Assembly: GCA_022750335.1 (NCBI GenBank)
Contig: JAKIVX010000001.1
Coordinates: 149,584-213,583 of the forward strand
Origin: Thermoplasmata archaeon
Lineage (GTDB): Archaea; Thermoplasmatota; Thermoplasmata; Lutacidiplasmatales; UBA184
Direction of reading: 5' to 3'
DNA: 64,000 bases
The position numbers were made by a program, and so were the translations under genes. Below, in pieces: positions 1 to 8,984 of this stretch. Positions within the stretch are counted from its first letter, which is position 1. Each line of letters starts with the position of its first letter. The notes beneath the pieces were generated by a model that was given only the letters and a program-made list of their open reading frames with translations, made no database searches and was not told the DNA's origin.

Positions 1-1
1 A

Positions 2-448
2 CGCCTCGACCTGGTCGTCCGGGCCCACGCGAAGGCGGCTCCCGTCGTCCGCGCCTTGGGTCTTGAGCCGATTCCTCTCGGCTACCTCGTCATCGCCCCT
101 GGAATGCGGGTCGGCGAGGTCGGGGAAGTGGACGTGGTCTCGCGCGACGATACCGCCGCTGCTGCCGGCTATGCGCTCGCGGCCGAGTACCTCGGGATGC
201 GATTCGTCTATCTAGAAGCTGGATCCGGGGCTCCTGCCCCGGTCCCGGTACCCCTCGTAGAGGCCGTCAAGGCGGTCGTCTCGGTACCGGTCGTGGTCGG
301 TGGGGGCATCCGCACGGCCCCCGAGGCCCGGGCGCTGCTGCGCGCGGGTGCGAACGCCTTGGTGACGGGGACGATCACGGAGGAGGAAGGGCTCGGACCC
401 GCCTTCCGCGGTATCCTGGAGGAAGTTCGGAGGGCTCGTGTCCGGTAA
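2..448 (+). CDS. Geranylgeranylglyceryl phosphate synthase, C-terminal part (5' end outside window)
   Basis: This is the C-terminal portion of a (beta/alpha)8-barrel prenyltransferase that joins glycerol-1-phosphate to geranylgeranyl diphosphate, the first committed step of archaeal ether-lipid synthesis. The reading frame is open from the first bases of the window, so the start lies upstream. Visible family motifs are the stretch reading LGYLVIAPGMRVGEVG, then YLEAGSGAP-PVP, the phosphate-binding VVVGGGIR and the terminal NALVTGTITEE. The last 11 nt overlap the next gene's GTG start, so the two are probably co-translated. CDP-archaeol synthase, a later step of the same lipid pathway, lies four genes downstream. 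The family assignment is confident; only the length is unknown. Confidence 0.9.
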   Translation, partial: RLDLVVRAHAKAAPVVRALGLEPIPLGYLVIAPGMRVGEVGEVDVVSRDDTAAAAGYALAAEYLGMRFVYLEAGSGAPAPVPVPLVEAVKAVVSVPVVVGGGIRTAPEARALLRAGANALVTGTITEEEGLGPAFRGILEEVRRARVR

Positions 449-2246
449 CAGCTCCGGGAAGTCTCCCCACGCGGACGTCCGGCGGGGCCACGTTCTCTTC
501 CGATCCCCCGCTCCGCCGATGACGGTCGGCCTCATCGTGGTCGCCTCGGCCGCCGTCGGGGCGCTCCTCTTTGGGGTCTCCGTTCGACCGTTCCTGGAAG
601 GGTGGATTCTCGCGGGCGCCCTCCCGGCCTTGGCGGCCGCCGTTCTCACGGGACCGATCGCGAAGGCGATGGGGGGTCGGTTCGAATTCCATCGCTCCTG
701 CCTACTCGCGTTGACCGCGCTCCTGATGGCGATCCCCTTGGCCGCCGCGTGGCGGTTGGCGCTCTCCGTCGTGCCGGGTTCAACCCCGAGTGTTCTGTTC
801 CTGGCGGCCTTCCTCATCGGCCCCTCCGTCTGGTTCCGGCAGGTGGGTCTGTTCGGCATCGCACGCCCCAGTCACCTGCGAGTACTGCCGGCGACGCTCG
901 TGCAGCCCGTCCTTTACGCGGTCGCAATCCTGGTCCTCCTTCCCGTTTCCCTACCCGAGATCACCGCGATGGTGATCTGTGGGCTGATCGGCCTCGGGTG
1001 CGCCTATGCCTTGGTCCGCGCGGCGGATCGCCCGCTGCGCCGCGAATTCCAGAGCTCGGGGGTGAGCCTGATCCGCCCACTCTTGGATCACGTCGGGCAG
1101 CGCGACCCGGACGCCACCCGCGCGCTCGAGGCCTTCTTCCTCAAATTCGCGCAGCCGGCCGACCTTCGTGTAAGCCTCCTCGGCTTCTCCCGGTCCGGCC
1201 GGCCGTATGCGACCGTCGCGCTCCCGACGGTGCACCCGGGACCGTTCGCCGCGCTCGGCGCGAGCGACCTGCCGCGCAAGCTGGCGGAGCAACTCGGCCC
1301 GGCGGCGGGGACGGTCCTCGTACCGCACACGCCGTCCGACCACGACCTGGACCTGCCCTCGGAATCGGAGCTCGGACTCGTCGGCGCCGCGGCCCGTTCC
1401 CTATTGGCGGATCTCGGCCCCGAACTCCCCTCGCGGGCGAGCCCCCTCGTGTCCCCCTACGCCGGCAGCTTCGCCCGAGCACAGCTCCTCGGGGACGTGG
1501 CCCTCGTGACGGTCAGCCGCGCGCCGGACCCCACCGACGATATCGCATTTGGCGTCGCAGATCGGATCGTGCGCGAGATCACCTCCGAGGGAGGGCCTCG
1601 CCTCGCCCTCATTGACGCCCACAACTCGTACATCGAAGGTCTCGGGGACATCACCTATGGTACTCCCGCGGCCGAGCAGCTCCTTCGCGACACGAAGGCC
1701 GCCGTTTCCGCGGCGACGGCGGCCGCGCGCGACGGGCCGGTCGAGGTCGGGGTCGGGGTCCGCACCGGATACGACATCGGCCGGGACGGGATCGGCCCGC
1801 AGGGGATGCGCGCGCTGGTCGTACGCGCTGCGGGTCAGACCACGGCGTATGTGCTGATCGACGGGAACAACCTCGTGCAAGGCCGACGGGCGCCGATCGT
1901 GGTGGCGCTCGAAAAGCTGGTCGACGCGGCGGAAGTGATGACGACCGACAATCACGTGGTCCATGAGGTCGACGGAGGGATCAACCCCGTCGGTGAACGA
2001 CTCGGGACTGACGGGCTCGTGGCGGGAGCCGTGCAGGCGGTCCAGGCGGCGCTCCAGGACCTAGCCCCGACCCAACTCCGATTCGGGACCCGTGAGGTGC
2101 CCTCCGTCAAGGTCCTCGGACCGGGATTCACCGCACGGCTTTTGACCTCGCTCGGCGACACCCTCTCGATGTTCGAGTACATGCTGGCCGCGACCCTCCT
2201 GTTGCTCCTCACCGGCTCGCTCGTCGTGGTGTTCGTGCTCCAGTAG
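438..2246 (+). CDS. DUF2070 family archaeal membrane protein
   Basis: This 602-residue polytopic protein starts at GTG, overlapping the lipid synthase gene by 11 nt. Residues ~27-200 hold about six hydrophobic segments. A large soluble domain follows with the motifs LPTVHPGPFAALGASDLP, HTPSDHDLDLPSESE and LIDAHNSY, and one last transmembrane helix (FEYMLAATLLLLLTGSLVVVF) lies at the extreme C terminus. This layout and the HPGPF and HxxSDHD motifs match the archaea-restricted DUF2070 family, whose function is not known. The conserved His and Asp residues suggest metal binding in the soluble domain, which is inference. The position between lipid genes is compatible with a membrane-related role. 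Confidence 0.85.
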   Translation: MSGNSSGKSPHADVRRGHVLFRSPAPPMTVGLIVVASAAVGALLFGVSVRPFLEGWILAGALPALAAAVLTGPIAKAMGGRFEFHRSCLLALTALLMAIPLAAAWRLALSVVPGSTPSVLFLAAFLIGPSVWFRQVGLFGIARPSHLRVLPATLVQPVLYAVAILVLLPVSLPEITAMVICGLIGLGCAYALVRAADRPLRREFQSSGVSLIRPLLDHVGQRDPDATRALEAFFLKFAQPADLRVSLLGFSRSGRPYATVALPTVHPGPFAALGASDLPRKLAEQLGPAAGTVLVPHTPSDHDLDLPSESELGLVGAAARSLLADLGPELPSRASPLVSPYAGSFARAQLLGDVALVTVSRAPDPTDDIAFGVADRIVREITSEGGPRLALIDAHNSYIEGLGDITYGTPAAEQLLRDTKAAVSAATAAARDGPVEVGVGVRTGYDIGRDGIGPQGMRALVVRAAGQTTAYVLIDGNNLVQGRRAPIVVALEKLVDAAEVMTTDNHVVHEVDGGINPVGERLGTDGLVAGAVQAVQAALQDLAPTQLRFGTREVPSVKVLGPGFTARLLTSLGDTLSMFEYMLAATLLLLLTGSLVVVFVLQ

Positions 2247-2258
2247 GAGGGGTCGGCG

Positions 2259-3878
2259 GTGACCCTATCTTCCCTCGCCCCGGACGCGAAGACGGTCCTC
2301 GGGGAGGAGAGCCTCCGTCTCCTGACCCAACTCGTCGCCGCCGCTCCTACCAACCTCGAGGACCCCGGTCACCATCGCTGGGAGAAACCGAACTATCTCC
2401 GCACGTCCGATATCATCGTCCGCGCGGCCCGGGCCCGGGGACTCGAGACCCGGATCTACGACCCGGTCGTCGCCGGGGACGCCCCCGGCGACTGGCACGG
2501 GCTCGCCCGACCGAACGTCATCGCGGAGCTCAACGTCGATGCGCCGGAAACCGTTTTGATTCTGGCCCACTACGACGTCGTCCCGATCCCGGCGGAGCAG
2601 TTGACCCGATGGAAAAGCCCGCCGCACTCGCTCACGGCGCGTGCGAACGGCCGTCTCTACGGACGCGGTGCGAACGATGACCTCGGCAGCGGGGTCGTCG
2701 GTTCCCTCCTCGCACTCGGCCGACTCGCCGAAGGCGACCCGCCGCCCCGCAACGTGCGGCTCGTCGTCTGCTGCGACGAGGAGACGGGAGGCGAGGGGGG
2801 CGTCGAGGCCGTCAAGCATCACGACTCGACGCTCGCCTCGGACGATCCGAGCCGGATCCTGGCCGGAGATGTGGTGCTCATCCCCGACGGGAGTCCGGAG
2901 ACCACCGCCGGCTCGAGCGGCGTTGCGTTTCTCGAGGGGTCGTTCGACCAGCCGGTCGCACTTCGAGAAGTCTTGGCTTACGGTGACGTGCTCGTCGGAC
3001 TCCACGACCTGGCCCGCACGTGGAAGTCCGCGCTCCCCTCTCCGGACTGGCCGAAGCGCCACGCTCCTGAAGCTGTGATCACGGGGCGAGCGACCGTGAC
3101 TGGAGTCGACCTCCGATCGACCCCGGAAGGACCCCCGGTGCTCCAACTCGTCGCAGCGCACGCGGAGAGCGATGCCGCGAACCAGATCGCGCGAGCCGTC
3201 ACCCTCGTTTTTTTGGGGCCGCCCGCAGAGCTCGACGCCCTCGCGGCGCGGTGTGCTCCTCTCCTCCCGAGCCCGTTCCGATTCGAGCCCGCCGGTTCGA
3301 CAGCGCTCACGATCGTGCCCCCCTCCCGGGGGTTCCAGGTCGTCGGCGAGGCGGCGCACGGAGGATATCCCCACCGCGGCCACAATCCGGTCCCAGTCGC
3401 TCTCCAACTTCTCCGGGCCGCGATCGATCGCGGATGGGTCGACCCCGGGAGCCGCGGAACCACGACCTACACGTTGGACCTGCGACTGCCACCCGAAATG
3501 GAACTGGACGAAGGGCTTCGGGCCGCGCTCGGGTTCGTGCGCGCCGGGGTGGCCAACCGCTCCCCCCACGCCCGCATCGACGCTCCCCCGGCCCGGTGCC
3601 GGTCCGGCTACGCCCTCCCTCCCGAGGCGCCCGAGGTACTACGCCTCCAGCGGATCCTCGCGGACACGGTCGACTCCCCCGGGATCTTCGGCGAGTACGG
3701 AGGGACGGATGCGAGCGCGATCCGCGGCCTCCTCGCCCCGAACGGAGGTCCGCTCCCGGCGCTCGTGTTTGGCAGCATGGACGTCGAGGCGCACATCCAC
3801 GACGCCGAGGAGAGCGTGGACCCGCGGCTGCTCGCCGGGGTCGCGCGCGCGATCGAGCGGTTCGTCCGCGAGCCGTGA
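2259..3878 (+). CDS. M20 family metallopeptidase (ArgE/DapE/CPG2 type)
   Basis: Dinuclear zinc amidohydrolase or peptidase of the M20 superfamily, 539 residues and presumably cytoplasmic. The GTG start is 12 nt after the preceding gene and is preceded by GGAGG. The metal site is readable: H104 and D106 in ILAHYDVVP, the bridging Asp in GRGANDD (~D140), the catalytic and metal glutamates in CCDEETGGEGG (~173-178), the HGGYPHRG motif of the dimerisation lid, and a final metal His in HIHDAEE near the C terminus. The protein is longer than typical 400-450-residue members, with the extra length between residues ~185 and 330. The substrate cannot be told from sequence: an aminoacylase, dipeptidase or deacylase are all possible. 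Confidence 0.85.
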   Translation: MTLSSLAPDAKTVLGEESLRLLTQLVAAAPTNLEDPGHHRWEKPNYLRTSDIIVRAARARGLETRIYDPVVAGDAPGDWHGLARPNVIAELNVDAPETVLILAHYDVVPIPAEQLTRWKSPPHSLTARANGRLYGRGANDDLGSGVVGSLLALGRLAEGDPPPRNVRLVVCCDEETGGEGGVEAVKHHDSTLASDDPSRILAGDVVLIPDGSPETTAGSSGVAFLEGSFDQPVALREVLAYGDVLVGLHDLARTWKSALPSPDWPKRHAPEAVITGRATVTGVDLRSTPEGPPVLQLVAAHAESDAANQIARAVTLVFLGPPAELDALAARCAPLLPSPFRFEPAGSTALTIVPPSRGFQVVGEAAHGGYPHRGHNPVPVALQLLRAAIDRGWVDPGSRGTTTYTLDLRLPPEMELDEGLRAALGFVRAGVANRSPHARIDAPPARCRSGYALPPEAPEVLRLQRILADTVDSPGIFGEYGGTDASAIRGLLAPNGGPLPALVFGSMDVEAHIHDAEESVDPRLLAGVARAIERFVREP

Positions 3879-3881
3879 CGG

Positions 3882-4469
3882 GTGCTTCCCGTGCTGAATC
3901 CCTTCCTGTCGGCGGGTCTCGCGGTACTCTGGATCCTCCTCCCCGCGTACATCGCCAACGCGTTCGCGACCCTCCCACGGGGTCGAGGGCCCCCGATGGA
4001 TGGGGGCCGCACCTGGTCGCGCGACGGACGACGCATACTGGGACCGTCGAAGACGTGGGCCGGGTTCCTGTTCGCAGGGTTCGCGGCCCTCCCTTTCGGG
4101 TTGCTCGAGGCGTGGCTCATTCTGTTGGCCCCCCCATCGCTCCAACTCGTCCCTGTTCTCGCGCCGACGGTCGTCGCCGCGATCCCCCTCGCGGCGATCC
4201 TGACCTTCGGGGCGATGACCGGGGACGCTCTCGGGTCCTTCGTCAAGAGGCGGCTCGACCGCCCGAGCGGGGCGCGGACGTTCCTCCTCGACCAGATGCC
4301 GTTCGTCCTCGTTCCGATCGCACTCGGACTCGTCTTTTACGAACCGCTCTTCGTCGGCGTCTTCGACAGTCTGTACGCGGTCGCCTGGCTCCTCATCTTC
4401 ACCCTCGGGCTGCACGCGGTCTTTAACTGGGTCGGTTACAAGGCCGGACTGAAGAAGGTACCGTGGTGA
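3882..4469 (+). CDS. carS: CDP-archaeol synthase
   Basis: Integral membrane enzyme (195 residues) that activates unsaturated archaetidic acid with CTP to CDP-archaeol, the branch point to archaeal polar lipids. Four to five hydrophobic helices are visible. The cytoplasmic motif RRILGPSKTWAGFLFAG, the loop FGAMTGDALGSFVKRRLDRPSG and the following FLLDQMPFVLVP are characteristic of the CarS/DUF46 family. The start is GTG 3 nt after the peptidase stop; a second in-frame GTG lies three codons later. It overlaps the pyrE start by 7 nt. With the geranylgeranylglyceryl phosphate synthase upstream, two steps of membrane lipid synthesis share this run. Confidence 0.92.
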   Translation: MLPVLNPFLSAGLAVLWILLPAYIANAFATLPRGRGPPMDGGRTWSRDGRRILGPSKTWAGFLFAGFAALPFGLLEAWLILLAPPSLQLVPVLAPTVVAAIPLAAILTFGAMTGDALGSFVKRRLDRPSGARTFLLDQMPFVLVPIALGLVFYEPLFVGVFDSLYAVAWLLIFTLGLHAVFNWVGYKAGLKKVPW

Positions 4470-5020
4470 TCGACCCATCCCCCGACACCGCTCCGCCCCC
4501 GGACGCTATCCTTCGGATGCTGCTCGAAGCGTCCGCGGTCCGATTCGGGGAATTCACCCTCACCTCGGGCGAGAAGAGCGACGTCTACGTGGACGTCAAG
4601 CGCGCGTGGACGGACCCCCACCGTCTCGACCTGCTCGCGCGGGCCTTCGCCGCCCGCGTCGGGTCGGCGGACCGCCTCGCGGGCATGGAGCTGGGCGCGG
4701 TCCCCCTCGTGGTGGCGACCGCCCTGCGCACCGGACATCCGTTCACGATCCTGCGCAAGTCCGTGAAAGAACACGGGACCCGCCAGGCCTACGAGGGCGA
4801 CCTCGCCTCCGGCGACCGCGTCCTGCTCATCGAGGACGTTTCGACCACGGGCGGGAGCTCGGAGCGCTCCGTGCAGATCCTCCGCGCGGCCGGCGGCGTG
4901 GTCAACCGCGCCCTCGTCGTCATCGACCGAGAGGCCGGTGCGCGCGAGCGACTGGCCGCGATCGGCGTACGCCTCGAACCGCTCGCGACGTTGAGCGACC
5001 TGCGCAGGGCGCGCACGTGA
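4463..5020 (+). CDS. pyrE: Orotate phosphoribosyltransferase
   Basis: Converts orotate and PRPP to orotidine 5'-phosphate in pyrimidine biosynthesis; 185 residues, the normal family length. The PRPP-binding motif VLLIEDVSTTGGSS lies at residues ~119-132, the lysine-containing loop ILRKSVKEHGTRQAYEG at ~95-111, and the N-terminal orotate-side motif FTLTSGEKSDVYVDVK at ~30-45. The GTG start overlaps the end of carS by 7 nt, and its stop overlaps the endA start in a GTGA junction, so these genes are almost certainly one transcript. Confidence 0.95.
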   Translation: MVIDPSPDTAPPPDAILRMLLEASAVRFGEFTLTSGEKSDVYVDVKRAWTDPHRLDLLARAFAARVGSADRLAGMELGAVPLVVATALRTGHPFTILRKSVKEHGTRQAYEGDLASGDRVLLIEDVSTTGGSSERSVQILRAAGGVVNRALVVIDREAGARERLAAIGVRLEPLATLSDLRRART

Positions 5021-6081
5021 CGGGCCGCCTCCGCGACGACGCGACCGTCCGGTTCGAAGATCCGGCCGAAGCCTCCAACATCTACGGAAAGGGGTTCTTC
5101 GGCACCCCCGAGTCGGGTGGCGGTCTGACCTTGGACCGGTACGAGGCGGTGTACCTGGCCGAAATGTCCCGGGCCGAGATCGTCGGCCTGCGTGGGCGCC
5201 CCGTACCCTGGCCGGAGGTGTTCCGCCGGGCCGTGCGGTCCGATGGCGGCTTTTCCGTGCGGTACCTGGTCTATCGCGACTTGCGCCAACGCGGGTACGT
5301 CGTGCGGGCGAGCGGCCCACCCGTGGCGTTCGCGGTCCTCCCCCGCGGCGGAATTTTGCACAAGACCCCGTCCCGGTTCTGGATCGAAGCGATCAGCGAA
5401 CGCGAACCGTTCGACCTGACCCGCCTGTTCGAACTCGCGGATCGGGGTCAGTCGGCGAAGAAGGTGGTGCTGCTCGCGGTCGTCGACGAGGAGTCGGACC
5501 TGACGTACTACCGGGTCCGCCGACCCTCGCCGACCGGTGCGGTCCCGTCGCCACCGCTCGCGGCGTCCGTGGAGGGGTGGCTTTCGGTCGACCGGGTGAC
5601 GGTCCACGACTCGGTGGCTGCCGAGGCACTGGGGAAGGCCCTCGCCTACGGGAGCCGGATCGGCGACCGGCTCGAGTTGAGCCTCCTCGAGTCGGCCTAC
5701 CTCGCCTCGACGGGCCAGTTGACGCTCCGGGACGCAACGTCCGGCCGGGCGGTCCCCCTAGATCGGCTGCTCGCCCGCGCGCGACGTCTCGACCCGGGGT
5801 TCTCCGAACGTCTCGCGGCGTATCGGGACCTGCGCGGACGTCAGTTGATCGTCAAGACCGGTTTCAAGTACGGGGCCCATTTCCGCGCCTACCCTCGAAA
5901 CCCCGAGCACGCCCACGCCCGGTACCTCGTCCACGCGGTCCCGGATTCCCACCGGGCGCGCTGGCCGACGGTCGCCGGCGGGGTACGCGTGGCGCAGGGG
6001 GTCCGCAAGGAGTTCCTGATGGCCGGCGTGGGGCCGGAGGACCGGGTCCGGTTCCTGTCCCTCGAACGGATCCGGCCCTAG
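5017..6081 (+). CDS. endA: tRNA-splicing endonuclease, two-domain (alpha2-type) subunit
   Basis: Cleaves introns from pre-tRNA at bulge-helix-bulge motifs. The protein is 354 residues, about twice the single-domain archaeal subunit, and contains two EndA-like repeats. The first (~1-170) has the fold signature (RYEAVYLAEM ... FSVRYLVYRDLRQRGYVVR) but no recognisable catalytic triad. The second (~185-354) carries Y292 in HFRAY, H300 in HARYLVH and K331 in GVRKEFL. This is the arrangement of the alpha2 homodimer enzymes, with one structural and one catalytic half per chain. The start is the GTG whose GTGA overlaps the pyrE stop; an open frame extends further upstream but is antisense-free shadow of pyrE. 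It is tail-to-tail with the next gene, overlapping by 4 nt. Confidence 0.93.
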   Translation: MTGRLRDDATVRFEDPAEASNIYGKGFFGTPESGGGLTLDRYEAVYLAEMSRAEIVGLRGRPVPWPEVFRRAVRSDGGFSVRYLVYRDLRQRGYVVRASGPPVAFAVLPRGGILHKTPSRFWIEAISEREPFDLTRLFELADRGQSAKKVVLLAVVDEESDLTYYRVRRPSPTGAVPSPPLAASVEGWLSVDRVTVHDSVAAEALGKALAYGSRIGDRLELSLLESAYLASTGQLTLRDATSGRAVPLDRLLARARRLDPGFSERLAAYRDLRGRQLIVKTGFKYGAHFRAYPRNPEHAHARYLVHAVPDSHRARWPTVAGGVRVAQGVRKEFLMAGVGPEDRVRFLSLERIRP

Positions 6082-6908
6082 TGTTTTCGTGTGGCCGTCG
6101 GGCGCGGGCGGGGCTTCTCCTCCGGCGGCAGACCATGGAGCAGCATCGCGTTGAGCAGCGCTTCGTGCTTTCGCTCGTCCGCCTCCATGCTCTCCCAGAG
6201 GACATGGATCATCCCTCCGAACTCGGGGCCGAAAGAATCGTCGAGGCCCGCCTCCGCTTCCCGTTCGCGCTCGATGAGGCGAGCGATGTCCTCGCGCCGG
6301 ACCCCCGAGGCGAACGACCGTCGGAGTCCCCGCTCAAGATAGGTTTGGATGGACGCCACGATCTCGGCGTGACGGAGACTGTCGGAGGCGATCTGGCGGA
6401 ACACGGCCCGGGTCAGCTCGTCCCGAGACCGCTGGGCCAGTCGCATGCACTCCCCGACCGCCGCCTGTTCGAGCGCGATCCGCCGCCGCAAGTATCGCCG
6501 AACCTCCCGGTCCCGATGCGGGTCGGGGGCGTCCTGGAGGGACTGGCCGTCGAGGCCGGTTGCGGGCGGCGTGCCGGACGCTTGTGCCAATTCGCGGGCC
6601 GCATCGAACACTACTTCGACGCTCTCGGCGGCGCGCCCGGTCGGAGCTGCGATCCGCTGGGCGGCGGTCCGTGCGATCGCCCGCTCGCGCTCGGGAGCTC
6701 GGCTCGCTCCGGTCGAAGCCCCGAGGCGCTTCCCCGAAAGGTACTGGGAGACCGCCGACGGCGCGATTCCGAGGAGCTCCGCGGCCTGTCGTTCAGGAAG
6801 TCCGAACGAGACGACCAGCTCACGCGCAATGAGTGCTTGTGCGAGTTGCACCCAACCGGTGGCGGAGAGACGTCTCCCGGGCATCGGTCGGCCACTCCGT
6901 CCAGCCAT
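6078..6908 (-). CDS. HTH (XRE-like) regulator fused to a ferritin-like domain
   Basis: A 276-residue protein with two recognisable parts. Residues ~18-62 form a helix-turn-helix of the archaeal predicted-regulator type (LPERQAAELLGIAPSAVSQYLSGKR). Residues ~133-258 form a four-helix ferritin/rubrerythrin-like bundle with candidate metal ligands E147 (RRIALEQAAVGE), D176 and H180 (RQIASDSLRHAE), E217-E219 and E245-x-x-H248 (EADERKHEALL). A Pro/Arg-rich tail ends the protein. The start is ATG with no clear Shine-Dalgarno site. It lies downstream of trpA on the same strand, 131 nt away, with a nested inverted repeat between. An iron- or oxidant-sensing regulator is the natural guess but is inference; the target is unknown. 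Confidence 0.75.
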   Translation of the reverse strand: MAGRSGRPMPGRRLSATGWVQLAQALIARELVVSFGLPERQAAELLGIAPSAVSQYLSGKRLGASTGASRAPERERAIARTAAQRIAAPTGRAAESVEVVFDAARELAQASGTPPATGLDGQSLQDAPDPHRDREVRRYLRRRIALEQAAVGECMRLAQRSRDELTRAVFRQIASDSLRHAEIVASIQTYLERGLRRSFASGVRREDIARLIEREREAEAGLDDSFGPEFGGMIHVLWESMEADERKHEALLNAMLLHGLPPEEKPRPRPTATRKH

Positions 6909-6958
6909 ATTAGCCGATGAGCGACGTTGGGCGTTCCGGATCGACGACCAACCCGCGG

Positions 6959-7008
6959 CCCCAAGGAGGGTCGGCGGAGTACGCCGCCCTTCTCAGAGAT
7001 TCTTGGGG
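6959..7008 (-). terminator. Nested inverted repeat after trpA
   Basis: In the 131-nt gap between trpA and the HTH/ferritin gene, CCCCAAG (6959-6965) pairs with CTTGGGG (7002-7008), and inside it GGCGG (6973-6977) can pair with CCGCC (6984-6988). As RNA from the minus strand this would be a long stem with an internal hairpin. There is no strong U-run, so it is not a textbook archaeal terminator. It could instead be an RNA processing or regulatory element between the trp block and the downstream gene. Confidence 0.35.
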
Positions 7009-7039
7009 CGCATCGAAGGCGGATCGCACCGGAGGCGGT

Positions 7040-7837
7040 TCACTCGAATCCGCCGTGGAGGGCCGGCCGACCTGAAAGGGTTCGGACCCAACGGGAGATC
7101 TGGGCGTGAGGGGTTCCCGTCGCGATCTTCTCCTCAAGCGCGGTGCCCACAATGACCCCATCCGCCCCCGTGGCCCGCGCGGCGTTCGCGGTGGAACGAT
7201 CCCGAACTCCGAACCCCACCAGGACCGGCAGCGTCGGGTTCCCCGCGCGGGCCGCCCGCACGAGCGGGGCCAGTTCCGCCGACCCCTGGGCCCGACCGGC
7301 GCCGGTCGTACCGTACCGGGAAACGAGGTAGAGGAAGCCTCGCGACTCCCGCGCGATCCGCCGGACGCGTTCCAGTTCGACCCCCGGCGCCGCGAGCAGG
7401 ACCAGGTCGAGCCCCGCGGCGCGTGTGGCGTGTCGCCAGGGCGCCGATTCCTCGAGGGAGAGGTCGGGGATGATGAGGCCCGAGGCGCCCGCATCGTGAA
7501 GCTCCGCCGCGGCTCGAGACAGCCCATGGGACCAGACCGGATTCGCATACGTCATCACGGCCGTCGGGAGGATCCGGGAAGAGACTCGCACCGCATCGAG
7601 CAAGTCCCCCCACGTCGTTCCGGCGGCGATGGCACGCCCGGACGCGGCCTCCAGGACCGGACCATCCGCGATCGGGTCCGAGAACGGAAACCCGAGTTCG
7701 AGCGCGTTAGCTCCCCCGGCGCGGAGCGCCGCGACCAGGGGGCGAAGGTGCGCCCGTCGCCGTCGATCGACCAGCACGTACGGGACGAGCAGGGGACCGT
7801 CGGTCCGATCCGTTCGGAGCGCGCTACCCAGACGCAC
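7040..7837 (-). CDS. trpA: Tryptophan synthase alpha subunit
   Basis: Cleaves indole-3-glycerol phosphate to indole and glyceraldehyde 3-phosphate and channels indole to TrpB. A protein of 265 residues, the normal length. The catalytic acids sit in [17 protein letters not shown]47 and D58. Phosphate-binding loops are LVGFGVRDR and GVIVGTALE near the C terminus. The start is taken as the GTG inside the end of trpB (14-nt overlap), since no other start fits the conserved N-terminal length. It is the last gene of the aromatic superoperon. Confidence 0.95.
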   Translation of the reverse strand: MRLGSALRTDRTDGPLLVPYVLVDRRRRAHLRPLVAALRAGGANALELGFPFSDPIADGPVLEAASGRAIAAGTTWGDLLDAVRVSSRILPTAVMTYANPVWSHGLSRAAAELHDAGASGLIIPDLSLEESAPWRHATRAAGLDLVLLAAPGVELERVRRIARESRGFLYLVSRYGTTGAGRAQGSAELAPLVRAARAGNPTLPVLVGFGVRDRSTANAARATGADGVIVGTALEEKIATGTPHAQISRWVRTLSGRPALHGGFE

Positions 7838-8984
7838 CGAGCACCACCCCGAGGTCCTTGTCCCCGCGTCCCGAGAGGGTGACGACGATTCGGTCCGAGG
7901 AGGGTCGCGTTCGAGCTTCTCCCACGGCGGCAAAGATCGCGTGCGATGGTTCGAGCGCCGGCAAGATTCCCTCTTCCTCGGCCAGCCAGTGGAACGCCCG
8001 CAGTGCGTCCCGGTCCCGGACCGCGATGTAGCGCGCTCGACCCCGGTCGTGCAACCAGGCATGCTCCGGACCCACTCCCGGATAATCGAGCCCCGCCGAG
8101 ATGCTCTCGGTGTCGGCGACCTGCCCGTCCCGATCCTGAAGTACGTAGGAAAAACTGCCGTGCAAGATTCCGGGTTTCCCCCGGGAGAGCGAGGCCGCGC
8201 CAACGCCTCCCGACCGGGAGCCGCCGGCTTCGACCCCGAGGAACGCGACCTTCGTGTGAAGGAGCGGATGGAAGGTCCCGATCGCATTCGAGCCGCCTCC
8301 CACGCACGCGACCGCGAGGTCGGGCAGGCGCCCGAACGAGCGGACCGACTGGCGGCGGATCTCGCGTCCGATCACTCCCTGGAAGTCGGCGACGAGGGAA
8401 GGGAACGGATGGGGACCGACGGCCGAGCCCAGGAGGTAGTGGGTCGTTCGAACGTTCGCGATCCAGTCCCGGAGGGCGGCATTGATCGCGTCCTTCAGGG
8501 TACGACTCCCGGTCCGCACCGGGTGGACCTTGGCCCCCAAGAGCCGCATCCGATCGACGTTCGGGCGTTGACGCTCCATGTCGACCTCGCCCATGTACAC
8601 CTCGGTCTCGAGACCCAGGGCGGCCCCGATCATTGCCGTGGCGACCCCGTGCTGTCCCGCTCCAGTTTCCGCGATGAGCCGGGGCTTCCCCATCCGGCGC
8701 GCGAGCAGTCCCTGACCGAGGGCATTGTTGAACTTGTGGGCCCCGCCGTGGACGAGGTCCTCGCGCTTCAGCCAGATCTCCGCCCCGCCGGCTCGACGCG
8801 TGAGATTGCGGGCAAAATACAATGGAGTGGGTCGGCCCCCGAGGGTCCGAGACATCCGGTCGAGTTCGGTCCGGAACGCACGGTCGTGACGAGAGGATTG
8901 CCACGCGCGGTCCAATTCCTCGAGGGCGGGGACGAGGGTCTCGGGTACGTACGCCCCGCCGTAGGGACCGAACCGTCTACCCAT
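7824..8984 (-). CDS. trpB: Tryptophan synthase beta subunit (TrpB1 type)
   Basis: PLP enzyme that condenses indole with serine to tryptophan; 386 residues. The PLP lysine is K84 in [14 protein letters not shown] (the usual Thr of HTGAHK is Gly here), the catalytic Glu is E106 in [11 protein letters not shown], and the PLP-phosphate loop is [10 protein letters not shown]. The N terminus [24 protein letters not shown] (given here only for its FGPYGG-YVPE pattern) is that of TrpB1, which partners TrpA, not the stand-alone TrpB2. The start ATG overlaps trpF by 8 nt. Confidence 0.95.
   Translation of the reverse strand: MGRRFGPYGGAYVPETLVPALEELDRAWQSSRHDRAFRTELDRMSRTLGGRPTPLYFARNLTRRAGGAEIWLKREDLVHGGAHKFNNALGQGLLARRMGKPRLIAETGAGQHGVATAMIGAALGLETEVYMGEVDMERQRPNVDRMRLLGAKVHPVRTGSRTLKDAINAALRDWIANVRTTHYLLGSAVGPHPFPSLVADFQGVIGREIRRQSVRSFGRLPDLAVACVGGGSNAIGTFHPLLHTKVAFLGVEAGGSRSGGVGAASLSRGKPGILHGSFSYVLQDRDGQVADTESISAGLDYPGVGPEHAWLHDRGRARYIAVRDRDALRAFHWLAEEEGILPALEPSHAIFAAVGEARTRPSSDRIVVTLSGRGDKDLGVVLGASG

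Noticed and set aside
4606..5016. N-terminal extension of endA to a start at 4606
   Set aside because: This part is an alternate frame of pyrE; the GTGA overlap start at 5017 fits the family length.
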